NCBI GenBank assembly: GCA_034336665.1
Contig: CM067568.1
Location: forward strand, 16,339,983-16,403,982
From: Luscinia megarhynchos
Lineage: Eukaryota > Chordata > Aves > Passeriformes > Turdidae
Reading direction: 5' to 3'
Length of the DNA: 64,000 nucleotides
The notes under the pieces are model-generated. The model was not told the DNA's origin and did not search any database. It was given only the letters and a program-made list of their open reading frames with translations. The number at the start of each line of letters is the position of its first letter. Position 1 is the first letter of the stretch. A program made the position numbers and the translations under genes. Below, in pieces: positions 25,401 through 40,400 of the stretch.

Positions 25401-28400
25401 GAAGTCAGAGACACAAGATTCATAGTATGGAATTGGGTTCACCTGCCAAAACACCGACAGAGCTGTCACCACAGCTGTATCTGCTGCACTGGGTTTTAAT
25501 GAGGGAAAGGCCTCTGAATTTCTGTCATGCACTGATGGTTTGTGGCAGACTGGGATTGTCATGAAGGAGCTGTGATATTTTACAACAGGTAGTTTTCTAT
25601 TTTCACCTGCCTTGTAGAATTGGACTGTAAATCTTCCTATTCTCATATGTGTAATGCTGCCACATACACTTAAAATGCCTTCCCAGTGTGATTTCTGCAG
25701 GACTGAACTACCTTGTTTTGGCTTAGCACAACTACACAGTGTGTGCACTATTCAACTGAGAGACAGTGATTAAGTGAATATAAAAGGAAATCCTATTTCC
25801 ACTAAACTTCAAGTCTCTTGTTTTATAACCATTGCCAACACAAACTAACCAAGGAAATTAGTCCAAGTCTGTTTTTAAAATTGTTTAATAAAGTGCAGTG
25901 AAGCTTTGTATAGACATTCTAATTAAGAAGAGTAGCCTTGTTACTGTTTAAATTAATTCAATTTGTGACTCAAATAAACTTGAATGAACTTCCCCAGGAT
26001 ACCATACAAACGATCCTAGACTAACTAATCTCTACATTTTACAGATACTTAACTTTCTGCTTATGGTGGCCAACTATTATCCTCTTTATCTTCAGTTGTT
26101 CAAAACAGGCACTGCTGTTTCCTCAATACTGTACAACAGGACTTAACTGGCAGAGCTGTGAAGTGAGGTTTTGAGAGAGGTAGACTTGTACTGTATAGTG
26201 GCTTCAATACTAAAAATATGCTTCAAATGTGCTGCAAAACAGCAACAAATATCTAGTGTGAAACTATCAAGGATGAGAGAACAGGATTACCTTGCTGTGA
26301 CAGGCTTCAAAGATGCTACTCTTAATGATGCTGCAGTGCTTCTGTCCCAGGGCAGACTTGAAAGGCTGATCTGCACACAGGTCTGTCATGTTTATATTTG
26401 AGCAGGTGCTTGTTATTTTCCAGCTGTTTCCAAACTCCTGGATGCTCATCTCCATGGACTGCCCTCTGGTTGTGAAGTCATTCCTTGAGCGGCCATCAAA
26501 GTCCCCACAAAGACCACAGACTTTTCCCTGTGTAATTTGTGTAGGCACAGTAAATGCTTTGGTTTTTTTAGTGCAGCCCACTCTTTGACAAAAATAAACT
26601 ATAGAACTTGTAAAGGCAAAATAGGTACAAGTTTCCAAACAGACAGCAAAAAATGGCTTAGAAAAAGTTTGACTTCAAGCGACAGAAACGCTCCTAATGT
26701 ATTACCAATACTTCTAGCCCCAAATATTCTGCAGTGTTTTATATTGACTGAACAGTGCAGTAAAACATATGATATGATCTGCTTGGTGCTTCTTCTTGTC
26801 CACTAAACCAAACTTTTTCCAAGCCCTGCTTTTCAAACTGGGGTTCAAGTTCTGGTTGCATTACTCTGAGTTTGAAGTCATAACTCCCAGTCCACTCCCT
26901 ACTTACCTGGAAAGATGGGGCCACATGAACAACAACAGTAGTCTTTTGGTCCCACATGAAGTTCATCCCTTGATTAGTTTCAATTACAATATAACCTCCT
27001 CTGAGGTCCACTTTGTAATTTTTCTCAGCTCCTGGATCAGTGGCTATCTCCTGAATTCTTCCTTCCAAAAGCCTTATTTCACTGCTCTACAAAGGAACAG
27101 ACACACTGCATGGAAGAAAATCAAATAGAAAACCTTGTGCAACAGCACTGGCACTCTGCCTCTTGTTCTTTGTCATCTTCACACTCTGTCTTGGTAGATA
27201 GATGAGCCACAGTCATGGGTGCACAGAGCCTACTGTCACAAATGCAAACACACACATAAAACACATCCATAGAGTGTTGTTGACTCCTTGCATCTTTCCC
27301 CTCATCCACAGAACTGTTCAATCCCTGTTAACATCAAATACCTAAGCCTTTTCCAACTTCCCTTCCTTCGCTTGCTGGCTGTTTGACTTCCATAGGTAGC
27401 AGCAACTGAGATGGAATATAAGAGAATGGTACAGTAAGTACTACAAAATCAAGACTGCATCTCCTTGGTTATAACTAGCTCTAGACAAACCTCAAAAATC
27501 AATGTGATCTTTAGGGAGCAGATGGAGCGTGACTTCCCACAGGCGTTGTTCTGAATCACAATCCGGAAGGTGCCAGCATCCACGTTATTAGGGCAAAAAT
27601 CCTTAGAAAAACAGATAACATTCTCTTAGATCTTGTCAGGCAACTAAACCAGTCATAAGTATTTTCAGGAGCTCTAAATGACACTCTGATCTGACTTATG
27701 TTTTCACTAAAATTCTAGGAATTTTAGAAGAATCTGGTGGAAGATGACTTGGCGGCAGGTTCATACTTGACCAGGATTTTTAAAAAAGAAAAAACTAATG
27801 GGGAAAATGAGCTTATCATAGCAGCAGCCCAAAAAGGTAAAAACATATTTTCTTAAAATTAGCAAAACCAACTAAAATTTGGGGATGACAAAATGTCTCA
27901 CTGAGTGCTGTCCCATTAAATGCAATTGTTATACATGAGGCTCACACATTAACCTCTGCCTGCTTCTGTCACAATAAAACTAATGCCAGTCTTGGATGGC
28001 TGATGGAAACACTTTTCAGCACCACACCAATTCCTTTCCATTGAAAATGCAGGAACGCCGTCAGGAAAGGGCAGCCCAACCAAGGAGTGAATAATTTGGG
28101 ATCACACAGTGCCCTCTTGTGTCACTTCTGAGAGTCAATTTGCTTCACTCTACCAGTTCTAGGTCCAAGAGGACAGGAGTAGATTCTGCTCATCAGTTTG
28201 GCTATTTTGCATGGGAATGCCTTTTAATTACCCAGACCAAAGCCTGTAGTATGGGCTTGAAAAGCATATGGATAGGAAATTGTAAATAATTTGATACCTG
28301 AGCTAGGATATAGTCACAGTCTCCAAGGAAATCAAACTTCTCCCCATCAAAGCTCATGTAATGCCCATTTCCATATACAGTGCAGGTTCCCTTGCAGGGA

Positions 28401-31400
28401 TTGTCTGTGCAGTTCCACTGCCTTTTGTTGCAAGTGCTGGGAGGCAAAATGCAAAGAATATCAACATTTGCATGAAACATGGGCTTTCCTTAACCCCAAA
28501 CAGGGGCAGAATAATTAAAAGGTTTGTTGTTTGCAGTGCCCTCTCAAGTGTTCTAAGATCATGCCATGAGATGCCATATAAATCAGAAAGTTCACAGTTA
28601 CTACCCTGACACATTTATACTATTATTTCCTTCAAGTATATTTTAAATAATTGAGTCTTGGCAGCAGATGGTGGGGGTTTAGGAGACAAATTCAAGGTGA
28701 AGAACTGAATATTTAAACCATTTCTGAATTTTATTCTGTGAGAGATCATGTTGCAGTTCTGTTATAGTGGTGTGAACAAATATTATCTCTGTGTTTCCTT
28801 GGGTCTGGCTGATATGGAGAGAATTTTTTCCTCTCAGCAGCCTTCATGGTGCTGTGCTTTGCATTGGCAGCTACAAAGGTGTGGTAACACCCCAGTGTTT
28901 TGGCTACTGCTGAGAAGCACTCCCACAGCATCAGTGCTGTCTCCTCAGCATTCTCCCCCTCACCAGTAGGCTGGGGCATGGATAAGGTTTTGGGAGGGGA
29001 CAGAGACAGGACAGCTGTCCTGAACTGGCCAAATGGATATTCCAAACCATGTGATGTCTGCTCAGCAATAAAAGCCGAGAGAATGGGAGGATGGGGTGGG
29101 AACAGAGTGATGTATGTAATGATGCTTGTTTTCTGAGGCTCTACTCTTTGGAAAGTGGGTTGGACATCACCTGCTGATGGGAAGTAGGGGATAAATTTTC
29201 TTCTGCACACAGCCTTTGCTTTTGCTTTATTAAACCATCTTAATTTTGACTCATGAGTTTTTCCATCTTGTTTTCTCCCCAGTCCTGTCTAGCTGAGGAG
29301 GGTAGTGATAGAGCAGCCAGGAGGCCACCTAATGTCCAGCCAAAGTCAACCCACCATATCTTGACAAACCTCACCTCTAGTTCAGGGGGACTGTAGATAG
29401 AAAATTTAGTTTTATAACCCTGACACAGAGCCTTCTTTTTCTTTGCCATGTGTGTCCTCTTCTCATAAGAAAACTAAGCCCTCATTGCAATAAAACTTCT
29501 TAATGACTCTGATAAGCAGCAACAGCTTGTCAGGTTTTGACTTTACATGCTAAACTTGACTGCCTGTACCAATGGTGATTAGACCAAAGTGTTTCTAGCT
29601 CTTATTTTCTGTGCATGCACTTGGCAGAACTATACAATCTCATCCTTGCTAAATAATGGATAAGGATTAAAAGCATTTTACCCACCATGATCAGTAATAA
29701 CAGTGGAGTCTATGGCACTAAAAATTTAAGCAACTTGATACTAATTTATCTGGAGAACTGTGCATCTGGAAGCACTGCAAGTCTCAAGGGAGGACCATTG
29801 CAATTCCTCTTTGACTAAATTCAATCATTTTCCAGGGTTCAGCTGTGCCCAACACACACAGACTCAATTCCCCCTTATTGAATGAGCAACCACACACCAA
29901 CCAGGGTAAAGTTGGTGTTTCTGAAGCTGGTAGGGAAACAAAAAAGGATGAAAATTGTTTGACAGAAGATACTGGTGCTTGTTCTCCCCAAGCGCAGGCT
30001 CATGCATCATGATGCAGAGAAATACTTCCTCTCTTATTTTTACTAGCAGCCCAATGGCTCTCATGATGGAGAGGAGGCTTCAAAGCACAGCCTGCCCCAT
30101 GGGTGCACTATGGACTGACAATCCTAACAAGCTTTGTTATAAAACAAGACTCCCTGGAATAACATACCATGTGTTGCAGTCCACCTTGATGGTTTCCCCA
30201 GGTTTATAGAAGTGTCCTCCATGAACACACGGACATTGATCTTTGGGAATACATCCTCCACTGCCATCCAGTACCAGTCCATCGGGACACATGCAGCCAG
30301 AAACACATTCTGTCACATACTGCACATTAGAAAATACAGGACAAGACAACTTGTTAGTGAACAGAAAGAACAGAGAACCAGCAGAGGTGTGCTAGCTCTG
30401 GATGCCAAAGCTCTGGATTTAAAAAACAACTCCTTAATTGCAAGGTAGGAGAACTCATGCTACAAACATCACAGGTGCATTGTTAGCTACAGCTGCTGTG
30501 TTATCAGTGAAACAGTGTGTGCCCAGCATAGCCTGTTCCCATCAGTGCTTGATAAGGACAATCCTACATGTACAGCCATGCTGTGCTGTGCCCCTGCTGG
30601 GAGGTGAATTCCTTACACAGTGCATGTCCTGTGTCTTGCAGCTTTTCTGGCACTCTGAACCAGTTGCTCCAGGACCTGCAGAGCTGCAGTTGAAGTAATA
30701 CATAGGAGCTGGGCAATCTGCAGTAGGAGAAAACATGTCAGGAAGGTAATTTAGAGAGAGCAATAAGGATGCCATCAGCAATTGCAAAAAAAACAGCCAG
30801 AAGATTTCAGAGGGCAGCAGGTGTCTATCATTTAAAGTTTTTAATAGTTTTGCTTCTGCCCAATAACAGTGAAGGGAGAAGGCAGCAGATAACTTGTAAG
30901 CTTTGGGAAATATCCTCATCGTCTAAAAAGTCTAGCAAGTCTGGTGACATTTTACAAAGACAAATGTTATCAATATCTAGCACATTTCAGGGAGAATAGA
31001 AAAATGTGCAGAATGCTAAAATGTTACAGAAAGTGAGAGATAACACAGAAAAACATTATAAATATTGGCTGACGCCATAATGCCATTATTTAACAAAATC
31101 TCACCTTTTACTAAGACAGTTTCTCCAATGCAGTCTAATCTTCCTTGAATGCATTTGCTAAAGAAATTCCATAAAACAAAAGACATCAGCTCTTTGCACT
31201 TTTCTCCCTCACTAGGGAGAAAGGCACTGCAAAGCTTCACTTGTCACATGAATAACAAATTCCTATCAAAATGAATATTTGTTACAACTATCAGTTTCAC
31301 AGACACGAATTACCATCCCCAGAAGGAAGATTAAAAGACCCAGCTCTTAAAATACTCTTCCTTCATCTGCCACTGGTTCATTGTGTGTTTTCCCTAAATT

Positions 31401-34400
31401 AAGTTTTTCCTAAGCATCCATTTTCCACTCCATGAGATAAGACTAATACTTTCTTAAATATGAGATCTCTTAAATTACTAAATGAATATTTGATTACAAA
31501 ATAGTCTAGAATCCTCAGTATGAAGACAGCTAGAGAGTGAACATATAAACATCTAAAGATAAGAAAAAACCCTTCCCCTAGTAGTTGTTTCCATTGTTGC
31601 CCTAAAGTAGTTGAAAATGAGAATAATGACAATAGTTTCTCGAGGCAGATGCAAATGCATTACACTATTTTTAGTATCCTCCGCCCATGCCCCCCCCCCC
31701 TGCCATTTTCTTTCTCTCTCTTTTCTAAAAAAATCAGTTTTAAAACTGAGAATTGGGTGGGTTTTTTCATGGACCATTTTTATTTTTTAAATAGTCTGCA
31801 GGATGGTGTGGTGGTTTTCACTTTGCTCTTTCATTTCAAAGCCTGAAACTCCTCCAAGCCTTCTGTCCTCTAGAAAACCTGCTCCCACTGTTTGTGGATA
31901 TTTTTTACACAATGAACTCTGCAAGAGGTAGATTACAAATATTCTTTTATTTGACATGTTTTCAGGTTCTTGTTTGCTAGCAGGAATATGGGATCTTAAC
32001 ATTTGCTGTGGCTGCACTTCCTGCCAGGGGAAGAACCAATCTAGGAAAAACTTGCCATTTTCCCTAACTGTAAAATGATGCCATTCACGGATGAGCAGAT
32101 GAGCCCTGATGTCCCCAGGCACAGAGCATCATCAGAGCAACTCACCACATGAGTTTATCCTCCTGGAAGGAGTTGCCAGGCTGAACAATCTTGCCTTTGT
32201 AGTAGCAGGGGCAGTCATCTGGAGGCACGCATTCCTCCTCGTCGTTGAGGTAGGTGCCTTCAGGGCAGGCACAGCCCTCCATGGGCGCGATGCGGACCTT
32301 GCACAGCGGGTCGGGCTCGTCCAGTGAGCGGCAGGACTGGTTGCAGTACTTCACACTATAGTTATAAACCATAGTCTCAGGACACTCCTCAGAGGGATCT
32401 TTGCAAGAGAAATAAAAGGGATGTATGGCCTGCTTTGTGCAATCAAACCTCATGACTTCAGCATGCCTTTCTGAACTCTGGTAGCCATAAATGTGCTTTT
32501 ATCAAACTACCTGATCTTGTCTCCCAGGGCTCTGGGAAAATCTACTTGCATAGCCTAAACTATATGACACTGAACTATACTCAGCAGGGTGTATATTTTT
32601 GCAATTTCCACAATTTACATTTCTATCTTATGCCAAGAACTGAAACCAATAACTTCTGATTCGTTAAAATTTTATTTTCTGGCCTTTACTAATTATTTCT
32701 TTGGCATAACTTAAGAAATGACCGTATTTTGTAAGAGACAAATTTTGACATTAAATGGCAGTGACAAGGAACTCTGCCAATCGATTGATGCTACCAAGAA
32801 AAGGGCATTTCTGTTCTCACAGATGTCTTGAGGAAAACTCTTGTTGTCATCCTCTGGGGAAATGAGAAACAATAGTTTCTAACATCTCTGGGTAAACCAA
32901 ACAGGTAAATGCCAGAATCTAAAGAGCTCAACTAACCCTATAAGACAGTAAAAAGCTGGTGAATTTTCACAGGCTGACAGTATATACCACTATCAGAGCT
33001 CTGCCATAAAATCTCCAGTACTGATTCATAGGGATGACATTAAATTTTGTCAGGAAACATCACCCAGATTAAGGCTGCATTTTTCAAGAAAGTCTGGCAT
33101 CCAGATTTCTTTGAAATTCAGTGAGAACTGGAGATATAGCCTTCTCAGGTCTCTTTCTAATTCTGCAGATTTAACCCTGCAGCTGTTTTTCAGATACACA
33201 GATGCACTAGAATGTACAGGGGTGTTGGGCACCTGTGCTAATCAGCTTTGCAGCAATGCTAAGAATTATCAACAATAGGTTCCATGCTTAAAGAAAGCTC
33301 TGTATGTTTTTCCAGTCCATGACTTAAACACTTTTTTAGATTAGTTAGTGTGCTAGGCTTGTGTACACATTCAAAACCAGCACCTTTACCACCATAAACC
33401 AGTTGGTTTTCTGGTCCTTAGCTGGAGCAAACACAATATCCCGTGTGTAAGTCAGGCAAGCTATAATCTCCTACTTTATAATCTTTGAAGATACAGCAAG
33501 TGGTATTTGTAAGTCAAAATAGGCCAAATAAAAAAGATATTAATAAAGATGTTGAATATTAATTTACATCTGTCTCAATCATTAGCTATTAATATAATAA
33601 AATAAAGTGTTTACTTTCTCCCTTTAAATTTTCATAGAGACATAAGATGACTTTTGATAAAGTGAGAGTGGTAAGAGAAAGGTTATTTGATTATGTGCTC
33701 ATGGTCACAGAAGTGACACACATCTAAGATGACAAATTGTATCTGGAGGCGTGAGTGCAGAGAACATGAGCATACCACAGATACCTTCAAGCTAGCTTGC
33801 ACAGGGAGCCCCAGAAAAGCAGTTCCAAGACTGCTCACCCCAGTGATCTGCTGGGCAACCAGCAACTCCAGTAATGGCTCATGCTTCTGCTAAAGAGTGT
33901 GTAACAAGCACGCACAGGGTTCAGCTAGCAGGATTTGCTTGTTTCACACACTCTGTTGACTGCAGTGCAGCTTGGGATACAACCTGCCTTGGATGCTGCC
34001 TGCAGTTTGGCAGAGTGGATGCAGCTTCAGGAGCTGGGACACTTTTTCCACCCCACCAACGGGACAGAACACAGAGTGAAGGCTGTGGCACATTCAGTCT
34101 TTCACTCACAAACAGTGAGTCATGAACAACCTTACTCTTATCACAGCCATGTTCCCAAAAGATTATTTCTTCTTAAATAAGGCCTAAAATCATTGTTCTG
34201 ATTAAACCATTAGCATTTTTTTTTCCTCAAGGTTACTGCACTGTTTGAGTCAATATTACCTACTGTGCCTTAAGAACACAGATTTAAGCCAAACCCTTGC
34301 TGCAAACCAGTCTTGATTTGCCATAAAAATGTCAGTAATTCTATGTTGGGAACAAAGCTTTCAATAAACACTGTCGGTGTCTAGTGCATAACTCTGCAGG

Positions 34401-37400
34401 ATTCTAGGACAATTTGCTGTGGACTACACTGTGTTCCTTTGAATTATTTCAGCACAGGTTTGTGAAATTGTCCTTATTGCAGACTTAAATGCCTCTGACA
34501 ATGCATCACACCAGTTACATTGTTTGCCTCTATTAAGAACCCCAGCTGGCCCCTTAGTCAGGCAATTAAATAGATCATAGCTGCATCAAGCTCCAAAACC
34601 ATAATCATTGTTATGCTGTCTGTTCAGATGTGCAATTAGTCAAGAAACTCATACATCCATTTTCATGTCGACAGAGGCAAATCTCATTTGAACTATCTGA
34701 CCATCAATGACAACCTGGGAATGTTGAAGGAAAATTCAGAATCCATGATAGTGAGTTTTATTCTCAGATCTTATGCCATCTTGTAATAAATTCTGGCAGA
34801 GCCAAAGGAAAAATACATACAACTGTGGGCTCTGTACTCAGGATTTGGTGACAATGTGTATGTCCAAGAAACTTTTGTTCACTTTTTTGGGTAATCCTGA
34901 GCTGAAAATGCCTTTAAAGATTTTCACATTCTCAGATATCACCAATATAATTTATTTTTACTGTATTTATTATTCTATTTTATATTTTTTAATATTTATT
35001 ATGTATTATTTTACTGTAACATGGAAAAATGTGGTAAATAAGAGTGAAGTGATTTGTATTGTCTGGGACAAGAGGACTGAATGCAATGCAAGAAAGGTAC
35101 TGGAATTAAAATATGGGAGAAGCCCACATGTTCAAGAGTAACCTAATTGCTAGCTAAACCTAAACTAAAACTAACCCTAACTCCTGTTTTGATTTGAATA
35201 ATATGCCTTGTACTATTTTGATTCTCTGAGTACTGAATTCACCCAAGATTTTACACAAGGAACATGCATTGTAAGAGCATGAAGCAGTCACAAACTGAAC
35301 TTTATAGAACAAATGCTTATTCTGTTTTTCAAAGGCTCTCTAACTTGATGACTAAAGACAGAAGACACTGACTGCCACAAATGAGGCTGTTCTGAAGCTG
35401 TTCCTCCATATCCCTGCCCGAGGAATTTCAGTTCACATACCACAGACACCCTGCCTCCAGCCCTGCAGGGACACGCCTGCTGAAGCACAGTCTCTGGAGT
35501 AAGTAGAGAGCACACTGCACAGTGCAACTTCACTCTTCTCAGCATTACAGGTGTCATACATGCATTTCTAAAGAAAAGGACATGGATATTACTATGTCTA
35601 GCTCATAGAAGAAACAGCAAAACATTCAAAAAGCAGTCAACCAATATATTTTTTAAAAAGTATTATTACCTATGAAACTTAATGTCTCTAAGAGAAAACG
35701 TATGCTAATGAAAACCTGAGAAATTAGCAAATCAGTTACAGAAACTGCAATTACATTATGTCTAACACTCATTAACAGATGAATAAAATAAAAAAGATAG
35801 AGGCACCTATACTTCATTAAAACACTAAGAAATGTCTATACCAGCCTCCCATGAGGATGTACAATCTAGGACCTGTCAAAATATATCATCTGAAAATATT
35901 ACACAGTGATGACTGGCACTCTGTGTACCTATCTAGTAAGCAGATGAGATGCACCCAATGACATGACAGGTGCATGACAGAAGATGGTTTATAGAGTCAG
36001 TCATATGTAATGACATTTTAAGAACTAGTTACATAAGAATAGCTGGAATTTAAAGCTTGAGTTCTTTTGACTGTGTGGGCTGTACAAAAGAACACAGATA
36101 CAGCTAGTCACTCTAGAGCAGTAGGATCATACTGGATAGACAGTGACTTATCCTGCCATTACTGATGTGGAAAAGGCTTTCATGAATCCTGATTTAAAAT
36201 CTGATGAGATCAGCAGGTGTAACAGACATATCTATAAGAAACTGGTTATTATTTCTCCTTAACTGAAAATTACAAAATTCTATTTTATTTATAGTTTACA
36301 TGAATTCTGAAGTAAATATATTTTCTTCTGGGAGAGGTAATACATAAGCCATATTTGTAAAGGCACCTGAAGACATATTATATTCTAGGCAAAATTTCAG
36401 GCTCGGGTATTTTCTCAGTAAGTTGTATCACACACACACACCCTGCACAAACTTTCTGTTTTTGCAGGAACTTCTTTACCATCCATATAAATGTGGCAAC
36501 TCTCTAGCTCAGACAGCTTTCTCAGCACCATTATAAGAGGTTTACACAAGAGAACATATGGGCAGTTTCATGCATTCAAAACACAAGAAGACTAACAAGA
36601 TTCAAAGGTAATAAATGAGATATAAACAATGTAAATACACATCCTCTCCCTAGATGTGAATTTTGAACCAAGTTAGAGAGAATCCATGGGGCTGGTAAAA
36701 CTCTCAATTCAATTCCATGCAGAAACACTTATTCTGCTAGTCAATGAGTGAACAGTTTTCACTCTTTGAAATCTTGAACTGATTTTTTCATTTTGCTTCT
36801 GGGTCATGCAACAGAAGCCAGTGATGCCAATCAATTATTTATGGGGCTGTAGCCAAAAAGGCCCATCTTGCACAAACTCTTATTTTATCATTTTTCTAAT
36901 CAGCATCAGTGAACTTCTTTGTGACCAGTCTCTACCGTAATGTATTTCATTCCCCTAGGCCAGACCACCTTCATGTGGGATCAGTTTCTGGACTAGATTA
37001 AACCACCAATTAGGAGTAGTGCCTTACCTTGATGTACACAGAAGGGTCTACAACAGAATGGCAGGCAGCAAACACACTGCTTGTATTTGACAGAAGAGCA
37101 CACCAGTGCTGGGCAAATTTTTCTGAAGTGGGAAAAAATATCATTGTCCATAGTCACTTAAACCACATTACTGTCTGAATCAATATTCTTATCAGGTATC
37201 ACACTGAACTAGAATGTCCTGAAGTGTTTGGATAATGTTGGATAGAAATAAAGGTCATTAACTTATCAAAGGGATAAGCATAGTTGGATGGATGACCAGC
37301 AACCTTCCTAAAAGAAAGCTTTCACCTTCCAAGTATTTGCCCACATTATTACTGCAGCTGGATTTGCAGAACATATACAGAACCTCCCCATTTTCATTAT

Positions 37401-40400
37401 TTTTCATCAAATTTTCTTAATTCTTTACAGCCAGGTAATTCCTCATAGTCAAGCAATAATACCAAGCATGTAATAATCAGTGACTGCAACTTTAATTACA
37501 TGTGGCAGTACCTAGAAGAGGTCAGTCTAAATAATACATCCAAATCTAGTCAGAGTGAAAAATCAGACGGGACACCTAGTACAGTGCAATGCTTGCTTAA
37601 CTCAGCACTGTTGATAACTTCCTCCTCTGGATTTCAGCACAGCTGTAACAACCTAGACTGGATGAAGAACTTGCCCAAATATTGGCAACCTGCTGTGCTC
37701 TTCCTTAAATCTAAATTGCTGTCATTGATGCTGTGTGTGCTTTTCAAGTCATCAGTGAATGTGTTGGCTCTTTCTCCACTTTTTTGTTCTGAAAACAAAC
37801 CTATCCTCTTAAAGACCGTCAAAACACAGTATTTTTTTTCTATAGTAATAGCCTCAAAGGTGGAGGGTTTTGATGTTTATGGGATTTCTAAAGCTTTTTT
37901 GATTATCCATCATGTGAAAATTATTTCACACTGATAAGCCAGGGATGAAAAGCCTGGTACCTTTATCCACACTGTTTGAACAAGGATCTTCAAAGCTGTC
38001 CTCAACATCAAAACAGCTGGCTCTAGTTTTCCATGAGTTACCAAAAGCAGAAGCTGAATCCTCCACAGCTCCGGTGACTGTTCTGAAGTCATCAGTCTGG
38101 ATGTTATTGAAGTTGCCACAAAGACCTTGTGTGGGAGGCAAAAGAAAAAAAAGGCAAAAGAAAAGAAGAAATCACTAGATGAATGAAAAAAGGAATGGCT
38201 TCTAGATGAACACTCTTAGCTCTGTAATGGACCTTGCCTGAGAGAAACCCATTTTCCTCCAGAGACTTCCTGATGTTCCCATAAATCAGATGTTTATAGG
38301 GTATTTATTATTTTTCTGCATTACAGTAGCCCTTAGTGATAGCACAGGATTGGAACTGCTTAAATGTGCTTCAGTAAACAGTGGCAGACAAAGAATATCT
38401 TCCCCAAAGATTTATAAATAAAGGAAATGGCCAAAGAAAAACAAAATGGGTCAGAGAGACAGGGTGTAATCCCATTGCACAGACAGGAAACAGAAGCACA
38501 AAAATCTTCAATGGTGTAAACAGGAGACTGGTGGCAAAACCAAGAACATAGTCTGCACTTCACAAGTCTCTGATGAAGGCTTGTTTATACAGATGGAGTC
38601 TAAAAGATTTGCACACACTAAACATCACAGAGATTTTCTTCAGCACATTGAAGGTTATGTGTCCTACCAGATGTGCGATTCTGAAAAGAATGATCAACTG
38701 TTATGGAGAGCTGCATTACGGGTTTCATTTGCACTCGGATCTGCACTCCAGCTGAGCTCAAGATTTTGATGAAAAATGTAGATTGTCTGAAGATGGTGAT
38801 GCCATCTAAACAATAATAAGAAGAAATAAAATGTTGTATGCACTTTCAAATCTTTACAAAGCTGAGTAAACAGGAACTTCCGTTTGCCAGTGCATGCAGT
38901 AACACAGGGATTCCCATATAATCCTAGACCTAGTATCCACCTAACATTGAGTAGGATCATCTTCTTCTCAGAGAAAGGAGCAGGAATCCCTCTGCAAATA
39001 GATGTAGGGTATTCTGTGGAAGGTGTGAAGAGGGGGATTTACCTTTTCTTACAGGCAGCTTCACAATGAAATTGTTCATGTAGATATTTCCACAGGAACA
39101 TATTTTTATAGTCTGTAGGGAGAAGAAAAAAATCCCACAGTAGTGAATGCATATGATGTGAGACAGACAAGAGCAACCTGAAAAGCTTCATTAAGCATCG
39201 AGGAGTAGTGTCTTCAAAACCTCATCACTCCTGGTAACTCAGTGTCCAGACACCACACAAGAATGTAAGGAAAAGAGAAGTGACCTCCTATGTATCACTA
39301 AAAACAAACAGTTACTCACAGTTCTTCCTAGTGTGACTAATACATTCTTTAGGCAAGTCATAGTCCTTGAAGTCCCACACTGAATGATCTCCCCAATCAC
39401 CACAACTGTGTCATCAGCGTTCTGAGAAGACATGAGAAAAATGTGTGTGCAGACATTTTTAGCATGGTACAGGCTGGGAGCTTGAAGAGAAGAAGGTGTC
39501 ACTGAAAGGCTAAGAAGGAGTAATGAAAAACTGGGGTATTTGATATCTAACTGAAAACTGTTTATTTTATTGCCAAAATCAATAATTTCAGTAACTTTCC
39601 TTTGCACTCCTTTTCCTTGCTATCAGCCTGAGTGGATCTCATTTGCAAACATTCATAGATAATTAAAACTTTTTGCAGAAATTTTGGCTCATCCACTTCT
39701 TTCTGACAGTCACACATGAAGAAAACTTCAAAAGAAATGCTTGAATCAACACTAATACATCCATTAAGAAAATGATTTAATTTTAAAAATAGTGCAAGTA
39801 TGTTGAAGCTGCAAAACTTTGAAGTTAAGCATCAGCAATTGACTTGCAATCCATTGCAAATTCAAGAATTTATGGGGTTTAAGCCTGAGCATGTGTTGAA
39901 GTGCTTTGCTGGATTGGTGCCATTTAATTAAATTAAGTCATATAAAGCTCCAGTACAGTTTAATGCCTCGTGCTAGTCAGGAGATTTAGGAGTGAAAAGA
40001 GAAATTGCTCATACCTTAGCTAAGACATAATGACAGTTGCCATGAAAATTGAACCTCTTATTATCGAATGTTGTTATATGGAATCCTCCATCTATATGGC
40101 AGCTTCCAGAGCAGGGCAGAGATATACAGCTCCAGTGGCCTCCTTTGCAAGTGCTATGCAAAACCCAAAAAGCAGCCATCAGAATAAACACAGCTTCAAG
40201 GCAGCAAAGGTGATACACCATTTGAATCTGCACAGATGTGGCCTCTTTGTATTTTCAGCTGATTATCTTGGTTTCTTATTAAAACCCTGTGGGTGGAAGC
40301 CTTTATATTAAGCCCTTAAAATGTGAGGGTTGAATTCCTCTCAGTGAGAGAGTTAACTGCACTGGGCTTTGGGCTGGCTCCCTCAGAGTCACACTGAGAT

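Noticed and set aside
28746..29210. 154-codon minus-strand frame
   Set aside because: It is antisense to the solo LTR and matches no protein family I know.
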